Assembly (NCBI RefSeq): GCF_004342025.1
Contig: NZ_SLWN01000005.1
Location: 310,001 to 374,000, forward strand
DNA from: Kribbella steppae
GTDB taxonomy: Bacteria > Actinomycetota > Actinomycetes > Propionibacteriales > Kribbellaceae
Direction of reading: 5' to 3'
DNA: 64,000 nucleotides
Shown: in pieces, positions 44,876-54,791 of the stretch
How the letters are laid out: every line of letters begins with the position of its first letter
Position numbering within the stretch: the first letter of the stretch is position 1
The notes under the pieces: model-generated
Told to the model about the DNA's origin: nothing
Database searches by the model: none
What the model saw: the letters and a program-made list of their open reading frames with translations, nothing else
Position numbers and translations under genes: made by a program

Positions 44876-45397
44876 TTACCTCAGGACCTCGAGTAGGGCG
44901 GCGAAGTCTTGGGTGTCTATTTCTCGGGCTCCGATCAGGGCCTGCATGAGGAGGCCGTCGAGGGCGGCTACGAGGAGACCGGCCTTCTGGGGGTCGGCGG
45001 TGAAGGCTCGGGCGATTTCGGTGAGGGGTTCCAGCCAGGCTCCGGCGACCACGCGGAGGTCCGGGCGGCGGGCGGCGTACAGGTAGAGCTCGTAGAGGGC
45101 GAGCGTCCGGCCGCGTCGGCGGACCAGGCTGTGCTCGATCAGCCTGGCCAGCTCGTCCGCCGGCCGTGCACCCAGCTCACTCCCCCGCCCGTGGAGTTCG
45201 GCCGCGAGATCCTCCGCCGCCCACGTCAGCGCCGCGACCAGCAGATCGTCCAGCGTCGGGAAGTGGTACGTGATCGAGGCGACCGACACATCCGCCGCCG
45301 CGGCCACCGCCCGATGGCTCACACCTGCGACTCCGTCGCGCTCGATCACCGTCAGCGTCGCCCGCAGCAGCTCGCTCCGCCGCTGCTCACCCCGCAT
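44876..45397 (-). CDS. TetR family transcriptional regulator
   Basis: 173 residues from the ATG (a GTG at 45430 would add 11). Helix-turn-helix: [22 protein letters not shown] (residues ~24-45). It is divergent from fbiC, with a palindrome (45439-45454) in the 124-base gap. Its target could be itself, fbiC, or the FtsX permease gene downstream on the same strand. Confidence 0.88.
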   Translation of the reverse strand: MRGEQRRSELLRATLTVIERDGVAGVSHRAVAAAADVSVASITYHFPTLDDLLVAALTWAAEDLAAELHGRGSELGARPADELARLIEHSLVRRRGRTLALYELYLYAARRPDLRVVAGAWLEPLTEIARAFTADPQKAGLLVAALDGLLMQALIGAREIDTQDFAALLEVLR

Positions 45398-45438
45398 CCG
45401 GCGCCCGTCGACAACCCTGTTGACCTGCACGAACAGCA

Positions 45439-45454
45439 AACTATCAGGACAGTT
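45439..45454. promoter_or_regulatory. Operator candidate AACTATC-N2-GACAGTT
   Basis: Seven-base arms with one mismatch in the divergent TetR/fbiC promoter region, close before the TetR start. Likely TetR binding site. Confidence 0.55.
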
Positions 45455-45521
45455 GTACGGATTGTTTTTCGTCCCAGAAATCGCGGGAACGCTCGGTTTC
45501 CGGCGCCTAGGCTCGGATTCC

Positions 45522-48062
45522 GTGGCCACCAACGACATCAGTACGGCGATGCGTCGCGCCCTCAAGCGCGCCGACGACGGAAAGACACTCGACCCGGTCG
45601 AGGCGGAGGTTCTGCTCACCGCTACGGGTGATGCGCTGACCGCCTTGATGGCGACCGCGGCGCGGGTCCGCGACCAAGGGTTGGAGGACGCCGGCCGGGC
45701 CGGGATCATCACCTTCTCCAAGAAGGTGTTCATCCCACTGACCCGGTTGTGCCGCGATCGGTGCCACTACTGCACGTTCGCGACCACACCGGGTCGCGTG
45801 CATTCGCCGTACCTCTCGCCGGATGAAGTGCTGGAGATCGCCCGGCAGGGTGCGGCGCTCGGCTGCAAGGAGGCGCTCTTCACCCTCGGCGACGCCCCCG
45901 AGGAGCGGTGGGACGCGGCGCGCACGTGGCTCGAAGAGGCCGGGTACGACAGCACGCTCGACTACGTGCGGGCGATGTCGATCCGGGTGCTCGAGGAGAC
46001 CGGGCTGCTGCCGCACCTGAACCCGGGCGTGATGAAGTGGCAGGACCTGCAGCGGTTGAAGCCGGTCGCGCCGAGCATGGGCATGATGCTGGAGACCACG
46101 TCGCGCCGGCTGTTCGAGGAGAAGGGCCAGCCGCACTTCGGTTCCCCGGACAAGGACCCGGCCATCCGGCTGCGGGTGCTCGAGGACGCCGGCCGGTCGA
46201 ACGTGCCGTTCACCACCGGCCTGCTGATCGGCATCGGCGAGACGCTGGCCGAGCGGGCCGACTCGATCTTCGCGCTGCGCAAGATCGCGCGGCAGTACAA
46301 CGGGATCCAGGAAGTCATCATCCAGGGATTCCGGGTGAAGCCCGACACGGCGATGCGCAACGACGACGACGTACCGCTGGAGGAATGGCTGGCCGCGATC
46401 GCGGTCACCCGGATCGTGCTCGGCCCGCGGGTTCGGGTGCAGGCGCCACCGAACCTGGTCGACCTGACCGAGTGCCGCGCGCTGCTCGACGCCGGTGTCG
46501 ACGACTTCGGCGGGGTCTCGCCGCTGACGCCGGATCACGTGAACCCGGAGCGTCCGTGGCCGCAGATCGACGACCTCGCGAAGGTGACCGCGGATGCCGG
46601 ATTCACCTTGCGGGAAAGGCTGACCGCGCATCCGGAGTACCTGCGCGAGCCGTGGCTCGACCCGCGACTGATCTCGCACGTCGAGGCGCTGGTCGATCCC
46701 GCCACCGGGCTGGCCAACGAGGATGCGATGCCGGCCGGGCTGCCTTGGCAGGAGCCGGACGGCGGCTGGGACAGCGTCGGGCGGACCGATCTGCACACCG
46801 CGATCGACACCGAGGGACGTCGTACCGAGACCCGCTCGGACTTCGACGCGGCGTACGGCGACTGGGACGTACTGCGCGAGGACGTGGCCGCGCGTCGGGC
46901 CGCCGGGGACTCGCTTGATCGCACTGGCGCACCGGAGCGGATCGAGGCGGAGACCAAGGCCGCTCTCGCCGCGGCCGAACGTGATCCCGCCGGCCTGTCG
47001 GACGCCCAGGCGCTGACGTTGATGACGGCAACGGGTCCGGCGCTGGACGCCCTGGCCTCGTTGGCGGATGACTTGCGCAAGGCAACGGTCGGCGACGACG
47101 TGACGTACGTCGTCAACCGCAACATCAACTTCACCAACGTCTGCTACACCGGCTGCCGGTTCTGCGCCTTCGCCCAGCGGCGGACCGACGCGGACGCGTA
47201 CTCGCTGTCGATGGACGAGGTCGGCCAGCGCGCCGAGGAAGCCTGGGTGATCGGCGCCACCGAGGTCTGCATGCAGGGCGGCATCCACCCCGACCTCCCG
47301 GGTACGGCGTACGCCGACCTGGTCCGCGCGGTGAAGGACCGGGTCCCGGACATGCACGTGCACGCGTACTCGCCGATGGAGATCGTCAACGGCTCGGTCC
47401 GCACCGGGCTGTCGATCGAGGACTTCCTGATCTCGGTGAAGGAGGCCGGGCTCGACAGCATCCCCGGGACCGCGGCCGAGATCCTCGACGACGACGTCCG
47501 CTGGATCCTCACCAAAGGAAAGTTGCCGACGGCAAGCTGGATCGAGGTGATCAGCACCGCGCACAAGGTCGGCCTGCCGTCCAGCTCGACGATGATGTAC
47601 GGCCACGTCGACGCGCCGCACCACTGGGTCCAGCACCTGCGCACGATCGCCGCCGTGCAGGACCAGACCGGTGGGTTCACCGAGTTCGTGCTGCTGCCGT
47701 TCATCCATCAGAACTCGCCGATCTACCTGGCCGGCGTGGCGCGACCGGGACCGACGTACGACGAGAACCGCGCGGTACACGCGATGGCGCGGATCATGCT
47801 GCACGGCCGGATCGACAACATCCAGTGCTCGTGGGTGAAACTCGGTGTCGACGGCTGCGTCGCAGTCCTCAACGGCGGTGTCAACGACATCGGCGGGACA
47901 CTGATGGAGGAGACGATCAGCCGGATGGCCGGCTCGAAGCACGGCTCCCGGAAGTCGATCGCGGAGCTCACCGCGATGGCCACGGCCGCCGGTCGCCCGG
48001 CTCGCCAACGCACCACGACGTACGGCGACGTCCCGTCGCGGCCGTCACTCGAACTCGCCTGA
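45522..48062 (+). CDS. fbiC: FO synthase (7,8-didemethyl-8-hydroxy-5-deazariboflavin synthase)
   Basis: 846 residues, the fused actinobacterial form of CofG and CofH, two radical SAM enzymes that build the deazaflavin of coenzyme F420 from tyrosine and a flavin pathway intermediate. The first CxxxCxxC cluster is [10 protein letters not shown] (residues ~85-95) and the second [10 protein letters not shown] (~540). Both domains have the following TIM-barrel and Gly-rich features ([18 protein letters not shown]). GTG start. It is followed by a strong 18-bp hairpin. Confidence 0.97.
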   Translation: MATNDISTAMRRALKRADDGKTLDPVEAEVLLTATGDALTALMATAARVRDQGLEDAGRAGIITFSKKVFIPLTRLCRDRCHYCTFATTPGRVHSPYLSPDEVLEIARQGAALGCKEALFTLGDAPEERWDAARTWLEEAGYDSTLDYVRAMSIRVLEETGLLPHLNPGVMKWQDLQRLKPVAPSMGMMLETTSRRLFEEKGQPHFGSPDKDPAIRLRVLEDAGRSNVPFTTGLLIGIGETLAERADSIFALRKIARQYNGIQEVIIQGFRVKPDTAMRNDDDVPLEEWLAAIAVTRIVLGPRVRVQAPPNLVDLTECRALLDAGVDDFGGVSPLTPDHVNPERPWPQIDDLAKVTADAGFTLRERLTAHPEYLREPWLDPRLISHVEALVDPATGLANEDAMPAGLPWQEPDGGWDSVGRTDLHTAIDTEGRRTETRSDFDAAYGDWDVLREDVAARRAAGDSLDRTGAPERIEAETKAALAAAERDPAGLSDAQALTLMTATGPALDALASLADDLRKATVGDDVTYVVNRNINFTNVCYTGCRFCAFAQRRTDADAYSLSMDEVGQRAEEAWVIGATEVCMQGGIHPDLPGTAYADLVRAVKDRVPDMHVHAYSPMEIVNGSVRTGLSIEDFLISVKEAGLDSIPGTAAEILDDDVRWILTKGKLPTASWIEVISTAHKVGLPSSSTMMYGHVDAPHHWVQHLRTIAAVQDQTGGFTEFVLLPFIHQNSPIYLAGVARPGPTYDENRAVHAMARIMLHGRIDNIQCSWVKLGVDGCVAVLNGGVNDIGGTLMEETISRMAGSKHGSRKSIAELTAMATAAGRPARQRTTTYGDVPSRPSLELA

Positions 48063-48069
48063 GACGCTC

Positions 48070-48115
48070 GCCTGGTTGGTGTCTGGTCCCCAGCAGCACC
48101 AGACACCAACCAGGC
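48070..48115 (+). terminator. fbiC terminator hairpin
   Basis: Perfect 18-base arms (GCCTGGTTGGTGTCTGGT and its complement) with a 10-base loop, starting seven bases after the fbiC stop. No T-run. Confidence 0.85.
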
Positions 48116-48626
48116 GGCATTCCCTTGCACTACAGGGAAACGCCGGCCGCACCTGATGTCGGTCGCCACCTCACTGGCGACCGGCACGCTGTCGGCGCGG
48201 CCGGCGTCCTGCTGTTGCCCCGAGAGGGCAGTCGGCCCGAAGGAGGGTGGGCCCGGCGGCTCATTCCGTGACCGGCAGGGGAGGTACAGTCCGGTCGCGG
48301 ACGGGAGCAGGTCGGGAACACCTAGAGCCAGTGTCAGCGACCCGTCCGTCGCCGACAGCAGAACGTTGTCACGCGGCCACAGTCCCGGACCATCCCCGGG
48401 ATCAAACATTTGCATTGCCTTTGAACAAGACAACACTCCGTATATAAATCCTCACTTTCCGTGCGGACGTTGCCTTCCGCAACAACAGAAGTGTCGGCCA
48501 CCTCACATGAGCTGACGCACGAAAGTGACGCACGGCAGACGGTAATCGCCCGAATTCCAGGGATTCCGGCATAGACCTCTGATGCCGCACCGCGCGACGT
48601 GGAGGCCTCAGGCCGCTCGAACGCAG
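48116..48626. other. Region of about 510 bases with no confident gene
   Basis: Two short hairpins occur (TTCCCT/AGGGAA near 48120-48139; GTCGCC/GGCGAC near 48165-48180). At 48410-48450 the sequence is unusually A/T-rich (a TATATAAAT run), and TGACGCACG is repeated with a 13-base period at 48513 and 48526. A minus-strand frame (47723-48436) begins near the A/T-rich patch but has mixed codon bias and crosses the fbiC terminator. Nothing could be called a gene. Confidence 0.5.
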
Positions 48627-48664
48627 CAGCGGCCTGACCCGAGGTGTTCTCGGGCAGGCCGCTG
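48627..48664 (-). terminator. Terminator of the acidic protein/acyl-CoA dehydrogenase unit
   Basis: Arms CAGCGGCCT and AGGCCGCTG with an inner CCCGAG/CTCGGG stem, just downstream of the stop of the gene at 48675-49301 on the minus strand. Confidence 0.72.
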
Positions 48665-48674
48665 GAGGTTCGGG

Positions 48675-49301
48675 TCAGTACGGGTAGGTGTCGTCGCGGC
48701 GGGTGGGGTCGAGGTCCCAGAGGGAGAACTCGACGACCTTGTGCGACTCTTCGCCGCCGGCCGGGGTGAGGCCGGCGTTGTCGTAGTCCTTGGAGCCGAG
48801 GCCGTCGAGGTAGCAGAGCAGCTCGAACGCCGACTGCGCATCCTCGATGTCGTCGATCACCTCGTCGTTCTGCGCCTCGTCCGCCCGGCTCCGGACGTAC
48901 TGCACGAACGCTTCCGGATCAGTGACCACGAAGTCGTACCGCGCCTGGTAGCTGAGCCGCACGCCGTCCTGGGGCAGCAGCGGCTCCTCCAGTTCGTCGA
49001 GATCGTCCAGGCTGCTGCCCTCGACCATCTCCCGGTAGTCCTCGGGGTCGTCGAAGTCGTCCGGTCCGAGCGGCAGGTCGTCCAGCTCGTCGGGGTCGTA
49101 GGAGTCGATCCCGAGGAAGATGTCACCCCAGCCTCGTTCGTGTACGGCGTCCGCGAGCGCCCGGGCCTGGACCCGGACGTTCTCGATCGCGCCGGTGGCC
49201 CGCAGGTCGTGCAGGTCCAGAGCGTCGGCCTGCTCCAGCAACACCCGGGCCAGTTCGCGGGCGGCCTCGGCGGCCGACGCGGGTTCGATCGGCTCACTCA
49301 T
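48675..49301 (-). CDS. Acidic hypothetical protein
   Basis: 208 residues, strongly acidic: a middle section (about 65-110) is almost all Asp, Glu, Leu and Pro (D-P-D-E-L-D-D-L-P-L-G-P-D-D-F-D-D-P), flanked by helical sections. No domain recognised. Its start overlaps the stop of the acyl-CoA dehydrogenase-like gene by eight bases, so the two are co-transcribed and coupled; it ends in a terminator. Function unknown. Confidence 0.75.
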   Translation of the reverse strand: MSEPIEPASAAEAARELARVLLEQADALDLHDLRATGAIENVRVQARALADAVHERGWGDIFLGIDSYDPDELDDLPLGPDDFDDPEDYREMVEGSSLDDLDELEEPLLPQDGVRLSYQARYDFVVTDPEAFVQYVRSRADEAQNDEVIDDIEDAQSAFELLCYLDGLGSKDYDNAGLTPAGGEESHKVVEFSLWDLDPTRRDDTYPY

Positions 49302-51216
49302 GCTGCGACGGTACAACCATCGGCACATCGACCGCCGCGCCCGGTACGCCGAACGCGTCCACGAGCTCCACCGCGACCGGCCGGACCGCGGCACACAACT
49401 CGTTCACCAGCGCCGTGATCGCCTTCGACCGTCCCGGCGACAACCGCCCGTGCTCGAGGTACCACGCCCGCTCCGCCTCGATCGTCGCCAGCGCATGCAG
49501 GTCGTAGACGTCCTTCAACTTCTCGCCGATCTCCTCCGGTGCATTCTGTACAGCGGTCTGGAACGCCTCGAGCACGATGCGGTCCACATGCGCCCGCCCG
49601 GCCGCGATGACGTGGTCCTGGCACCGGTTGAACACCTCGAACGGTTCGTCACCCGCATCGATCCCGGCCTTCAACCGCCGCGCGACCCCCGACAGCATGT
49701 GCTCCTCTCGGAACCGCAGCAGCCCCGAGTGGTACGCGTCGTCCCGCAATCCGGCATCCGGGTCGGCCGAGTCATTTCGATTCGGTACGACGTCCCGCAG
49801 CCGCTCGATCAGCGGTCGCAGGGCGGCCTTCTCGACCGCGACCTCCACTGCCTGGGCCGCGATGAAGCGAGCCGTCCCGAGCGGATCGAGCTTCCCGAAC
49901 GACTCCCGGTAGTCCGTCAGCAGACCTTTCGCGACCAGCTGCAACAGGACGGTGTTGTCCCCCTCGAAGGTGGTGAACACATCGGTGTCGGCCTTCAGCG
50001 TCGCCAGCCGGTTCTCCGCCAGGTAACCGGCTCCGCCACACGCCTCGCGACACGTCTGGATCGTCTCGGTCGCGTGCCACGTCCCGAGCGCCTTCGTCCC
50101 GGCGGCCTGCGCCTCCAAAGCCCGCCGGTCGTGCTCGTTGCTGCTGTCATCGAAGATCCGCACGAACTCGTCCACCAACTCGCCCTGTGCGAAGTGCAGC
50201 GCGTAGGTCCGGGCGAGCAACGGCAGCAATCGCCGTTGATGCATCCGATAGTCGAGCAGCAGCGCCTCCTCGGCACTCCCCGGAGCACCGAACTGCCGCC
50301 GCTGAGCGCCGTACTTGATGGCGATCGTGAGCGCGACCTTGCTCGCGTTGATCGCGGCACCACCGACCGACACCCGGCCCTGCACCAGCGTGCCGAGCAT
50401 GGTGAAGAACCGGCGGTCCGGGTTCTCGATCTCGCTGGTGTAGTTGCCCTTCGCATCGACCTGGGCATACTTGTCGAGCAGCGCCTCCCGTGGCACCCGG
50501 ACCTGATCGAACACGATCCGCCCGTTGTCCACCCCGTTCAACCCGAGCTTCGGTCCGCAGTCGGACAACGTCACGCCGGGCATCGGCGTACCGTCCTCCG
50601 ATCGGATCGGGACGAGCAGACAGTGCACGCCGTGCGTCTCACCGCCGACCACGAGTTGCGCGAACACCGCCGCCATCCGCCCGTGCCGCGCCGCGTTGCC
50701 GATGTAATCCTTGCGCGCGGCAGCGGTCGGCGTGTGGACGACGAACTCCCCGGTCGAGGCGTCGTACGTCGCCGTCGTGTCGAGAGCCTGGACGTTCGAA
50801 CCGTGCCCGGTCTCGGTCATCGCGAAGCACCCGAGCAGCCGTCCGCCGATCGCGTCAGCGAGGTACCGCTCGTGATGCCGCTCTGTCCCCAGGTGCATGA
50901 TCGCGCCGGCGAACAGCCCGAACTGCACCCCGGCCTTCACCATCAGCGACAGGTCCCCGAAGGCGAGCATCTCGAACCCGGCGATGAACCCGCCGAGGTC
51001 GCCCTCACCGCCGTACTCCTTCGGAAAACCGCGCGCTGGGTGGCCCTCCGCGGTGATCCGCTGTAGCAGCTCGAGCACCTTGTCGCGGTACTCGTCGCGC
51101 GGCAGGTTGACCGCCAGGTCGAACAACTCCGCGTCGGCGGCCAGCCCTGCGCGCACGACGTCCCGCGCCGCCTTGTGCGGCCCGTCCAGGTAGTCCCGCA
51201 ACCCCGATGTCCTCAT
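49294..51216 (-). CDS. Acyl-CoA dehydrogenase/oxidase-like flavoprotein
   Basis: 640 residues, longer than ordinary acyl-CoA dehydrogenases (about 380), closer to acyl-CoA oxidases. N-terminal helical domain, then the FAD-binding middle with L-L-G-C-F-A-M-T-E-T-G-H-G-S-N-V and the catalytic glutamate region T-T-F-E-G-D-N-T-V-L-L-Q, the oxidase-type pattern. A second helical C-terminal domain of about 200 residues follows. It should oxidise an acyl-CoA at the alpha-beta bond, passing electrons to O2 or an electron-transfer protein. The acidic downstream gene is its only operon partner. Confidence 0.9.
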   Translation of the reverse strand: MRTSGLRDYLDGPHKAARDVVRAGLAADAELFDLAVNLPRDEYRDKVLELLQRITAEGHPARGFPKEYGGEGDLGGFIAGFEMLAFGDLSLMVKAGVQFGLFAGAIMHLGTERHHERYLADAIGGRLLGCFAMTETGHGSNVQALDTTATYDASTGEFVVHTPTAAARKDYIGNAARHGRMAAVFAQLVVGGETHGVHCLLVPIRSEDGTPMPGVTLSDCGPKLGLNGVDNGRIVFDQVRVPREALLDKYAQVDAKGNYTSEIENPDRRFFTMLGTLVQGRVSVGGAAINASKVALTIAIKYGAQRRQFGAPGSAEEALLLDYRMHQRRLLPLLARTYALHFAQGELVDEFVRIFDDSSNEHDRRALEAQAAGTKALGTWHATETIQTCREACGGAGYLAENRLATLKADTDVFTTFEGDNTVLLQLVAKGLLTDYRESFGKLDPLGTARFIAAQAVEVAVEKAALRPLIERLRDVVPNRNDSADPDAGLRDDAYHSGLLRFREEHMLSGVARRLKAGIDAGDEPFEVFNRCQDHVIAAGRAHVDRIVLEAFQTAVQNAPEEIGEKLKDVYDLHALATIEAERAWYLEHGRLSPGRSKAITALVNELCAAVRPVAVELVDAFGVPGAAVDVPMVVPSQHE

Positions 51217-51316
51217 GCCCTTAACTTATGCGTCTTCCCGGCCACTTTCCGTCACCACTGTGTGACTGTGGACAACGCGCGGCACGATCCGCATCTGCGG
51301 CACTAGACTGTCGATC

Positions 51317-51712
51317 GTGCCGAATTTGCGGATCAGTGAGGCGGCCGCGCTGCTCGGGGTCAGCGATGACACCGTGCGACGCTGGGTCGAGCAGGGCCGG
51401 CTGCCGTCGGTTCAGGGCGGTGGACGGATGGCGATCGACGGGCGCGAGCTCGCCTCGTTCGCCCAGCAGCTGGCGGAGTCGCCCGAGCCGGGCGCCACCA
51501 CCGCGGCCTCGGCCCGCAACCGGATGCGGGGGATCGTCACCCGCGTCCTCAAGGACGGCGTGATGGCCCAGGTCGAGATGCAGGCCGGGCCGTTCCGCGT
51601 CGTGTCGCTGATGAGTCGCGAGGCCGCCGATGAGCTCGGTCTGGAGCCAGGTGTGGTCGCCGTCGCCTCGATCAAGTCCACCCATGTCGTCGTCGAAATC
51701 CCGGAGGCCTGA
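51317..51712 (+). CDS. HTH-TOBE (Mop-type) regulator of molybdate transport
   Basis: 131 residues. A MerR/excisionase-type helix-turn-helix at the N-terminus (L-R-I-S-E-A-A-A-L-L-G-V-S-D-D-T-V-R-R-W-V) is fused to one TOBE/Mop domain (residues ~66-131) that binds molybdate (M-R-G-I-V-T-R-V, V-S-L-M-S-R-E-A-A-D-E-L-G-L). The stop overlaps the modA start (TGATG). It most likely senses molybdate and controls modABC; a function in molybdenum cofactor supply is the family expectation. Confidence 0.88.
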   Translation: MPNLRISEAAALLGVSDDTVRRWVEQGRLPSVQGGGRMAIDGRELASFAQQLAESPEPGATTAASARNRMRGIVTRVLKDGVMAQVEMQAGPFRVVSLMSREAADELGLEPGVVAVASIKSTHVVVEIPEA

Positions 51713-52494
51713 TGCTCCGCCGTACTGCGCTCGCGGCACTCGCCGCGGTTGCCGCACTCACCTTCGCCGGCTGCGGTGGCGACAGCCCGGCCGCGTCCTC
51801 GCCTTCGGGCAACTCCGGTACGGCGTCTGTGTCCGGGACTGTCAATGTGTTCGCGGCTGCGTCGCTGACCGGGTCCTTCACTCAACTGGGCAAGGATTTC
51901 GAGAAGGCCAACCCGGGTGTGGAGGTGGTGTTCAACTTCGTCGGCAGCTCGGCCCTGGCGCAGCAGATCAACCAGGGCGCGCCGGCGGATGTGTTCGCCT
52001 CGGCGGCACCGAAGAACATGGACCAGGTGACCGACAAGAACACTCCGACGACGTTCGTGCAGAACACGCTGGAGATCGCCGTACCGACCGGCAACCCGGG
52101 CAGGATCACCGGGCTGAAGGACTTCGCGGACAAGAACAAGAAGATCGCGCTGTGCGCCGCCCAGGTCCCGTGCGGAGCCGCGGCGGACAAGGTGTTCAAG
52201 GCGGTCGGGATCACGCCGCAGCCGGACAGCCTGGAGCAGGACGTCAAGGCCGCGCTGACGAAGGTCAGCCTCGGTGAGGTCGACGCGGCGCTGGTCTACA
52301 AGACCGACGTGCTCTCCGCCAAGGACAAGGTGGAGGGCATCGAGTTTCCCGAGGCCGACAAGGCGATCAACGAGTACCCGATCGCCACGCTGACCAAGGC
52401 CCCGAACCCGGACGGCGCCAAGGCCTTCGTCGACTACGTCCTCTCCGAGCAGGGCAAGGCCGTCCTCACCGCTGCCGGGTTCGACGCACCGTGA
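51712..52494 (+). CDS. modA: Molybdate ABC transporter, substrate-binding lipoprotein
   Basis: 260 residues. Signal peptide with lipobox T-F-A-G-C (Cys ~20), then the periplasmic-binding fold: V-N-V-F-A-A-A-S-L-T-G-S-F, F-V-G-S-S-A-L-A-Q-Q-I-N-Q-G-A-P-A-D-V-F-A-S-A, and the hinge around V-P-C-G. The A-A-S-L and G-S-S segments hold the oxyanion-binding Ser residues of ModA. It captures molybdate (or tungstate) outside the membrane and delivers it to ModB. Confidence 0.95.
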   Translation: MLRRTALAALAAVAALTFAGCGGDSPAASSPSGNSGTASVSGTVNVFAAASLTGSFTQLGKDFEKANPGVEVVFNFVGSSALAQQINQGAPADVFASAAPKNMDQVTDKNTPTTFVQNTLEIAVPTGNPGRITGLKDFADKNKKIALCAAQVPCGAAADKVFKAVGITPQPDSLEQDVKAALTKVSLGEVDAALVYKTDVLSAKDKVEGIEFPEADKAINEYPIATLTKAPNPDGAKAFVDYVLSEQGKAVLTAAGFDAP

Positions 52495-53297
52495 GCCGTA
52501 GGCGCAGGAACACGAGCGGGCGACTGCCCCTCGTGCTCCTGCTGCCTGCGCTGCTCGGTCTGGCGTTCCTGCTCATCCCACTGATCGGTCTGCTGGCCAG
52601 GGCACCTTGGGCAACGCTGCCGAGCCGCCTGTTCAGCGCGGACGTGTGGCAGGCGTTGCGGCTGTCTCTCCTGTGCGCAACGCTCGCGACTCTCATTTGC
52701 ATCGTGTTGGGCATTCCACTGGCGTGGCTGCTCGCTAGGGGGTCGGTGCCGGGCCGCGGCCTCATCCGGGCCCTTGTGACAGTCCCGTTGGTGCTGCCAC
52801 CGGTGGTCGGCGGTGTTGCCTTGCTCCTGGTCCTCGGACGACGCGGACTGATCGGTGAGCACCTGGACCTCTGGTTCGGCATCTCCCTGCCCTTCACAAC
52901 GGCCGGTGTGGTCGTTGCCGAAGCGTTCGTCGCCATGCCTTTCCTGGTGATCTCCGTGGAGGGTGCATTACGTGCAGCCGACCCTCGGTACGAGGAAGCC
53001 GCCGCGACACTCGGTGCAGGCCGCTGGCTGACGTTCCGCCGCGTCACCCTGCCGTCCATCGCGCCAGGTGTCGTGGCAGGCGCCGTACTGTGCTGGGCTC
53101 GTGCACTCGGTGAGTTCGGCGCCACCATCACCTTCGCAGGCAACTTTCCCGGCCGTACGACGACCATGCCGCTAGCGGTGTACCTGGCGTTGGAGACCGA
53201 CCCTGACGTGGCCGTCGTACTGAGTCTGGTGCTGCTGCTCGTGTCGGTCCTCGTACTGGCGTCTCTACGCGAGCGCTGGATCAGTGGGCTGCGATGA
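52491..53297 (+). CDS. modB: Molybdate ABC transporter permease
   Basis: 268 residues, six transmembrane segments. The coupling-helix EAA motif is E-E-A-A-A-T-L-G-A-G-R-W-L-T-F-R-R-V-T-L-P. GTG start overlapping the modA stop by four bases; the stop overlaps modC. Length and topology match ModB. Confidence 0.95.
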   Translation: MSRRRRNTSGRLPLVLLLPALLGLAFLLIPLIGLLARAPWATLPSRLFSADVWQALRLSLLCATLATLICIVLGIPLAWLLARGSVPGRGLIRALVTVPLVLPPVVGGVALLLVLGRRGLIGEHLDLWFGISLPFTTAGVVVAEAFVAMPFLVISVEGALRAADPRYEEAAATLGAGRWLTFRRVTLPSIAPGVVAGAVLCWARALGEFGATITFAGNFPGRTTTMPLAVYLALETDPDVAVVLSLVLLLVSVLVLASLRERWISGLR

Positions 53298-54355
53298 CTC
53301 TGTACGCCGACGTGCGGGTGACTCGCGGAGCCTTCGACCTCGCACTGGACCTGACCATCGAGCCGGGTGAGGTCGTCGCGTTGCTAGGCCCCAACGGCGC
53401 CGGCAAGACCACCGCCCTTCGTGCGATTGCCGGACTGCTCCCTGTAGGCGCTGGACGCGTCGCACTGGACAAGGAGGTGTGGGACGAGCCTCCCCGCATC
53501 TTCCGTACGCCGGATCGCCGGCCGATCGGCGTGGTCTTCCAGGACTACCTGCTGTTCAACCACCTCAGCGCACTGGAGAACGTCGCCTTCGGACTCCGCG
53601 CCCGGGGCGTGGACAAGCACGCGGCCCGTGCCGACGCGCTGCAGTGGCTGGATGCCGTCGGACTGGCGTCGTACGCACGCGCTCGCCCTCGCGCGCTCTC
53701 AGGCGGCCAAGCCCAACGAGTAGCCCTGGTCCGGGCATTGGCGACCAGCCCTGACGTGTTGCTGCTGGACGAGCCGCTTGCCGCATTGGACGCCAGTACG
53801 ACGCTCCACGTGCGTGCAGAACTCGGCCAGCACCTGCAACGCTTTCCTGGTCGCACACTGCTCGTCACCCACGACCCACTCGACGCCATGGTCCTCGCAG
53901 ACCGCCTGGTCATTGTGGAGAACGGCCGCGTCGTCCAAGAAGGCCGCCCGACTGAGATAGCCCGACGCCCCCGGACGGACTACGTGGCCCAACTGGTCGG
54001 CCTCAACCTCTACCGAGGCACCGCCGCAGGCACCACAGTCAGCCTGACCGAAGGCGGCACCATCACCCTCGCCGAACCAGCATTCGGCCCAGTCCACGTC
54101 GCCTTCCCACCCACCGCGGTGAGCCTGTACGTCGAACCCCCATCAGGCAGCCCCCGCAACACGTGGCCCGCTGTGGTCACCGGCATAGAGCAACACGCCC
54201 ACACAGTCCGAGTCCGCCTGACCGCCACCCCCACCGGCCCAGAAACCCTCCTGGCCGACATCACCCCCGCCGCGGTAGCCGACCTCCACCTATCCCCCGG
54301 CCAACCCCTCCACGCCACCCTGAAAGCCACCGAAATCCACACCTACCCGAGCTAG
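53294..54355 (+). CDS. modC: Molybdate ABC transporter ATP-binding protein
   Basis: 353 residues. ABC domain with Walker A G-P-N-G-A-G-K-T-T, signature L-S-G-G-Q-A-Q-R-V-A, Walker B L-L-L-D-E-P-L-A-A-L-D and the switch His in V-T-H-D. The C-terminal ~120 residues are a TOBE-type domain (T-W-P-A-V-V-T-G-I-E-Q-H-A-H-T-V-R-V-R) that can bind molybdate and inhibit uptake. Last gene of the run regulator-modA-modB-modC. Confidence 0.95.
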   Translation: MTLYADVRVTRGAFDLALDLTIEPGEVVALLGPNGAGKTTALRAIAGLLPVGAGRVALDKEVWDEPPRIFRTPDRRPIGVVFQDYLLFNHLSALENVAFGLRARGVDKHAARADALQWLDAVGLASYARARPRALSGGQAQRVALVRALATSPDVLLLDEPLAALDASTTLHVRAELGQHLQRFPGRTLLVTHDPLDAMVLADRLVIVENGRVVQEGRPTEIARRPRTDYVAQLVGLNLYRGTAAGTTVSLTEGGTITLAEPAFGPVHVAFPPTAVSLYVEPPSGSPRNTWPAVVTGIEQHAHTVRVRLTATPTGPETLLADITPAAVADLHLSPGQPLHATLKATEIHTYPS

Positions 54356-54791
54356 TACCTCTCCAAGAAACGTTGCGGTCGTAGCCCGCCCTGTTCCCCG
54401 GTCGCAATACCAGGAACGGATGTCCGCTCTTCTGGCTGATGTGGGGCCGCTGTGCAGCACGTGAACGGTCACACAGTGGTCCGGCCGGCACGGACGGGAC
54501 GCCCTGGCGGCTGCTGTGGTCGCCACTCGCGGCGGCCACGCATCCGACGATGCGCAGATAGACAGGTAGTTCACCTGCGAGACGCAGTACGCACGGGCGC
54601 AGGCACGTTTAGCTGCACTACCGGCTACCAGACACTACCTGTCCATCTGTACGCGACCCCGTCCCGGCGCCACGCAGGATGCCCCGCCAGCCGGCTGAAC
54701 CCCGGCGGCTTGGCGGCGGGTTGCGACCTCAACCTTCCTTGACGCAGCACTAACAAACGCCAGGTGGGACACGCGAGAACGTGGAGCAGGC
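54356..54791. other. Non-coding stretch after modC
   Basis: No convincing gene. It contains the 95-base inverted-repeat element at 54555-54649. Frames on both strands (for example 54452-54742 plus and 54290-54574 minus) have poor codon bias and cross other features. Confidence 0.5.
54555..54649. repeat. 95-base element bounded by 16-base inverted repeats
   Basis: CAGATAGACAGGTAGT at the left end and ACTACCTGTCCATCTG at the right end are complementary except for one base. Between lie 63 bases with no gene. It may be a small non-autonomous transposable element or the stem of a structured RNA. Confidence 0.55.

Noticed and set aside
45507..48008. Minus-strand frame of 833 codons opposite fbiC
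   Set aside because: Antisense shadow; fbiC carries both radical SAM clusters on the other strand.
47723..48436. Minus-strand frame after fbiC as a gene
   Set aside because: Mixed codon bias, crosses the perfect fbiC terminator stem and overlaps the fbiC 3' end; no domain.
51217..51316. Possible molybdenum-cofactor riboswitch before the mod genes
   Set aside because: The 100-base gap is too short and shows no matching fold.
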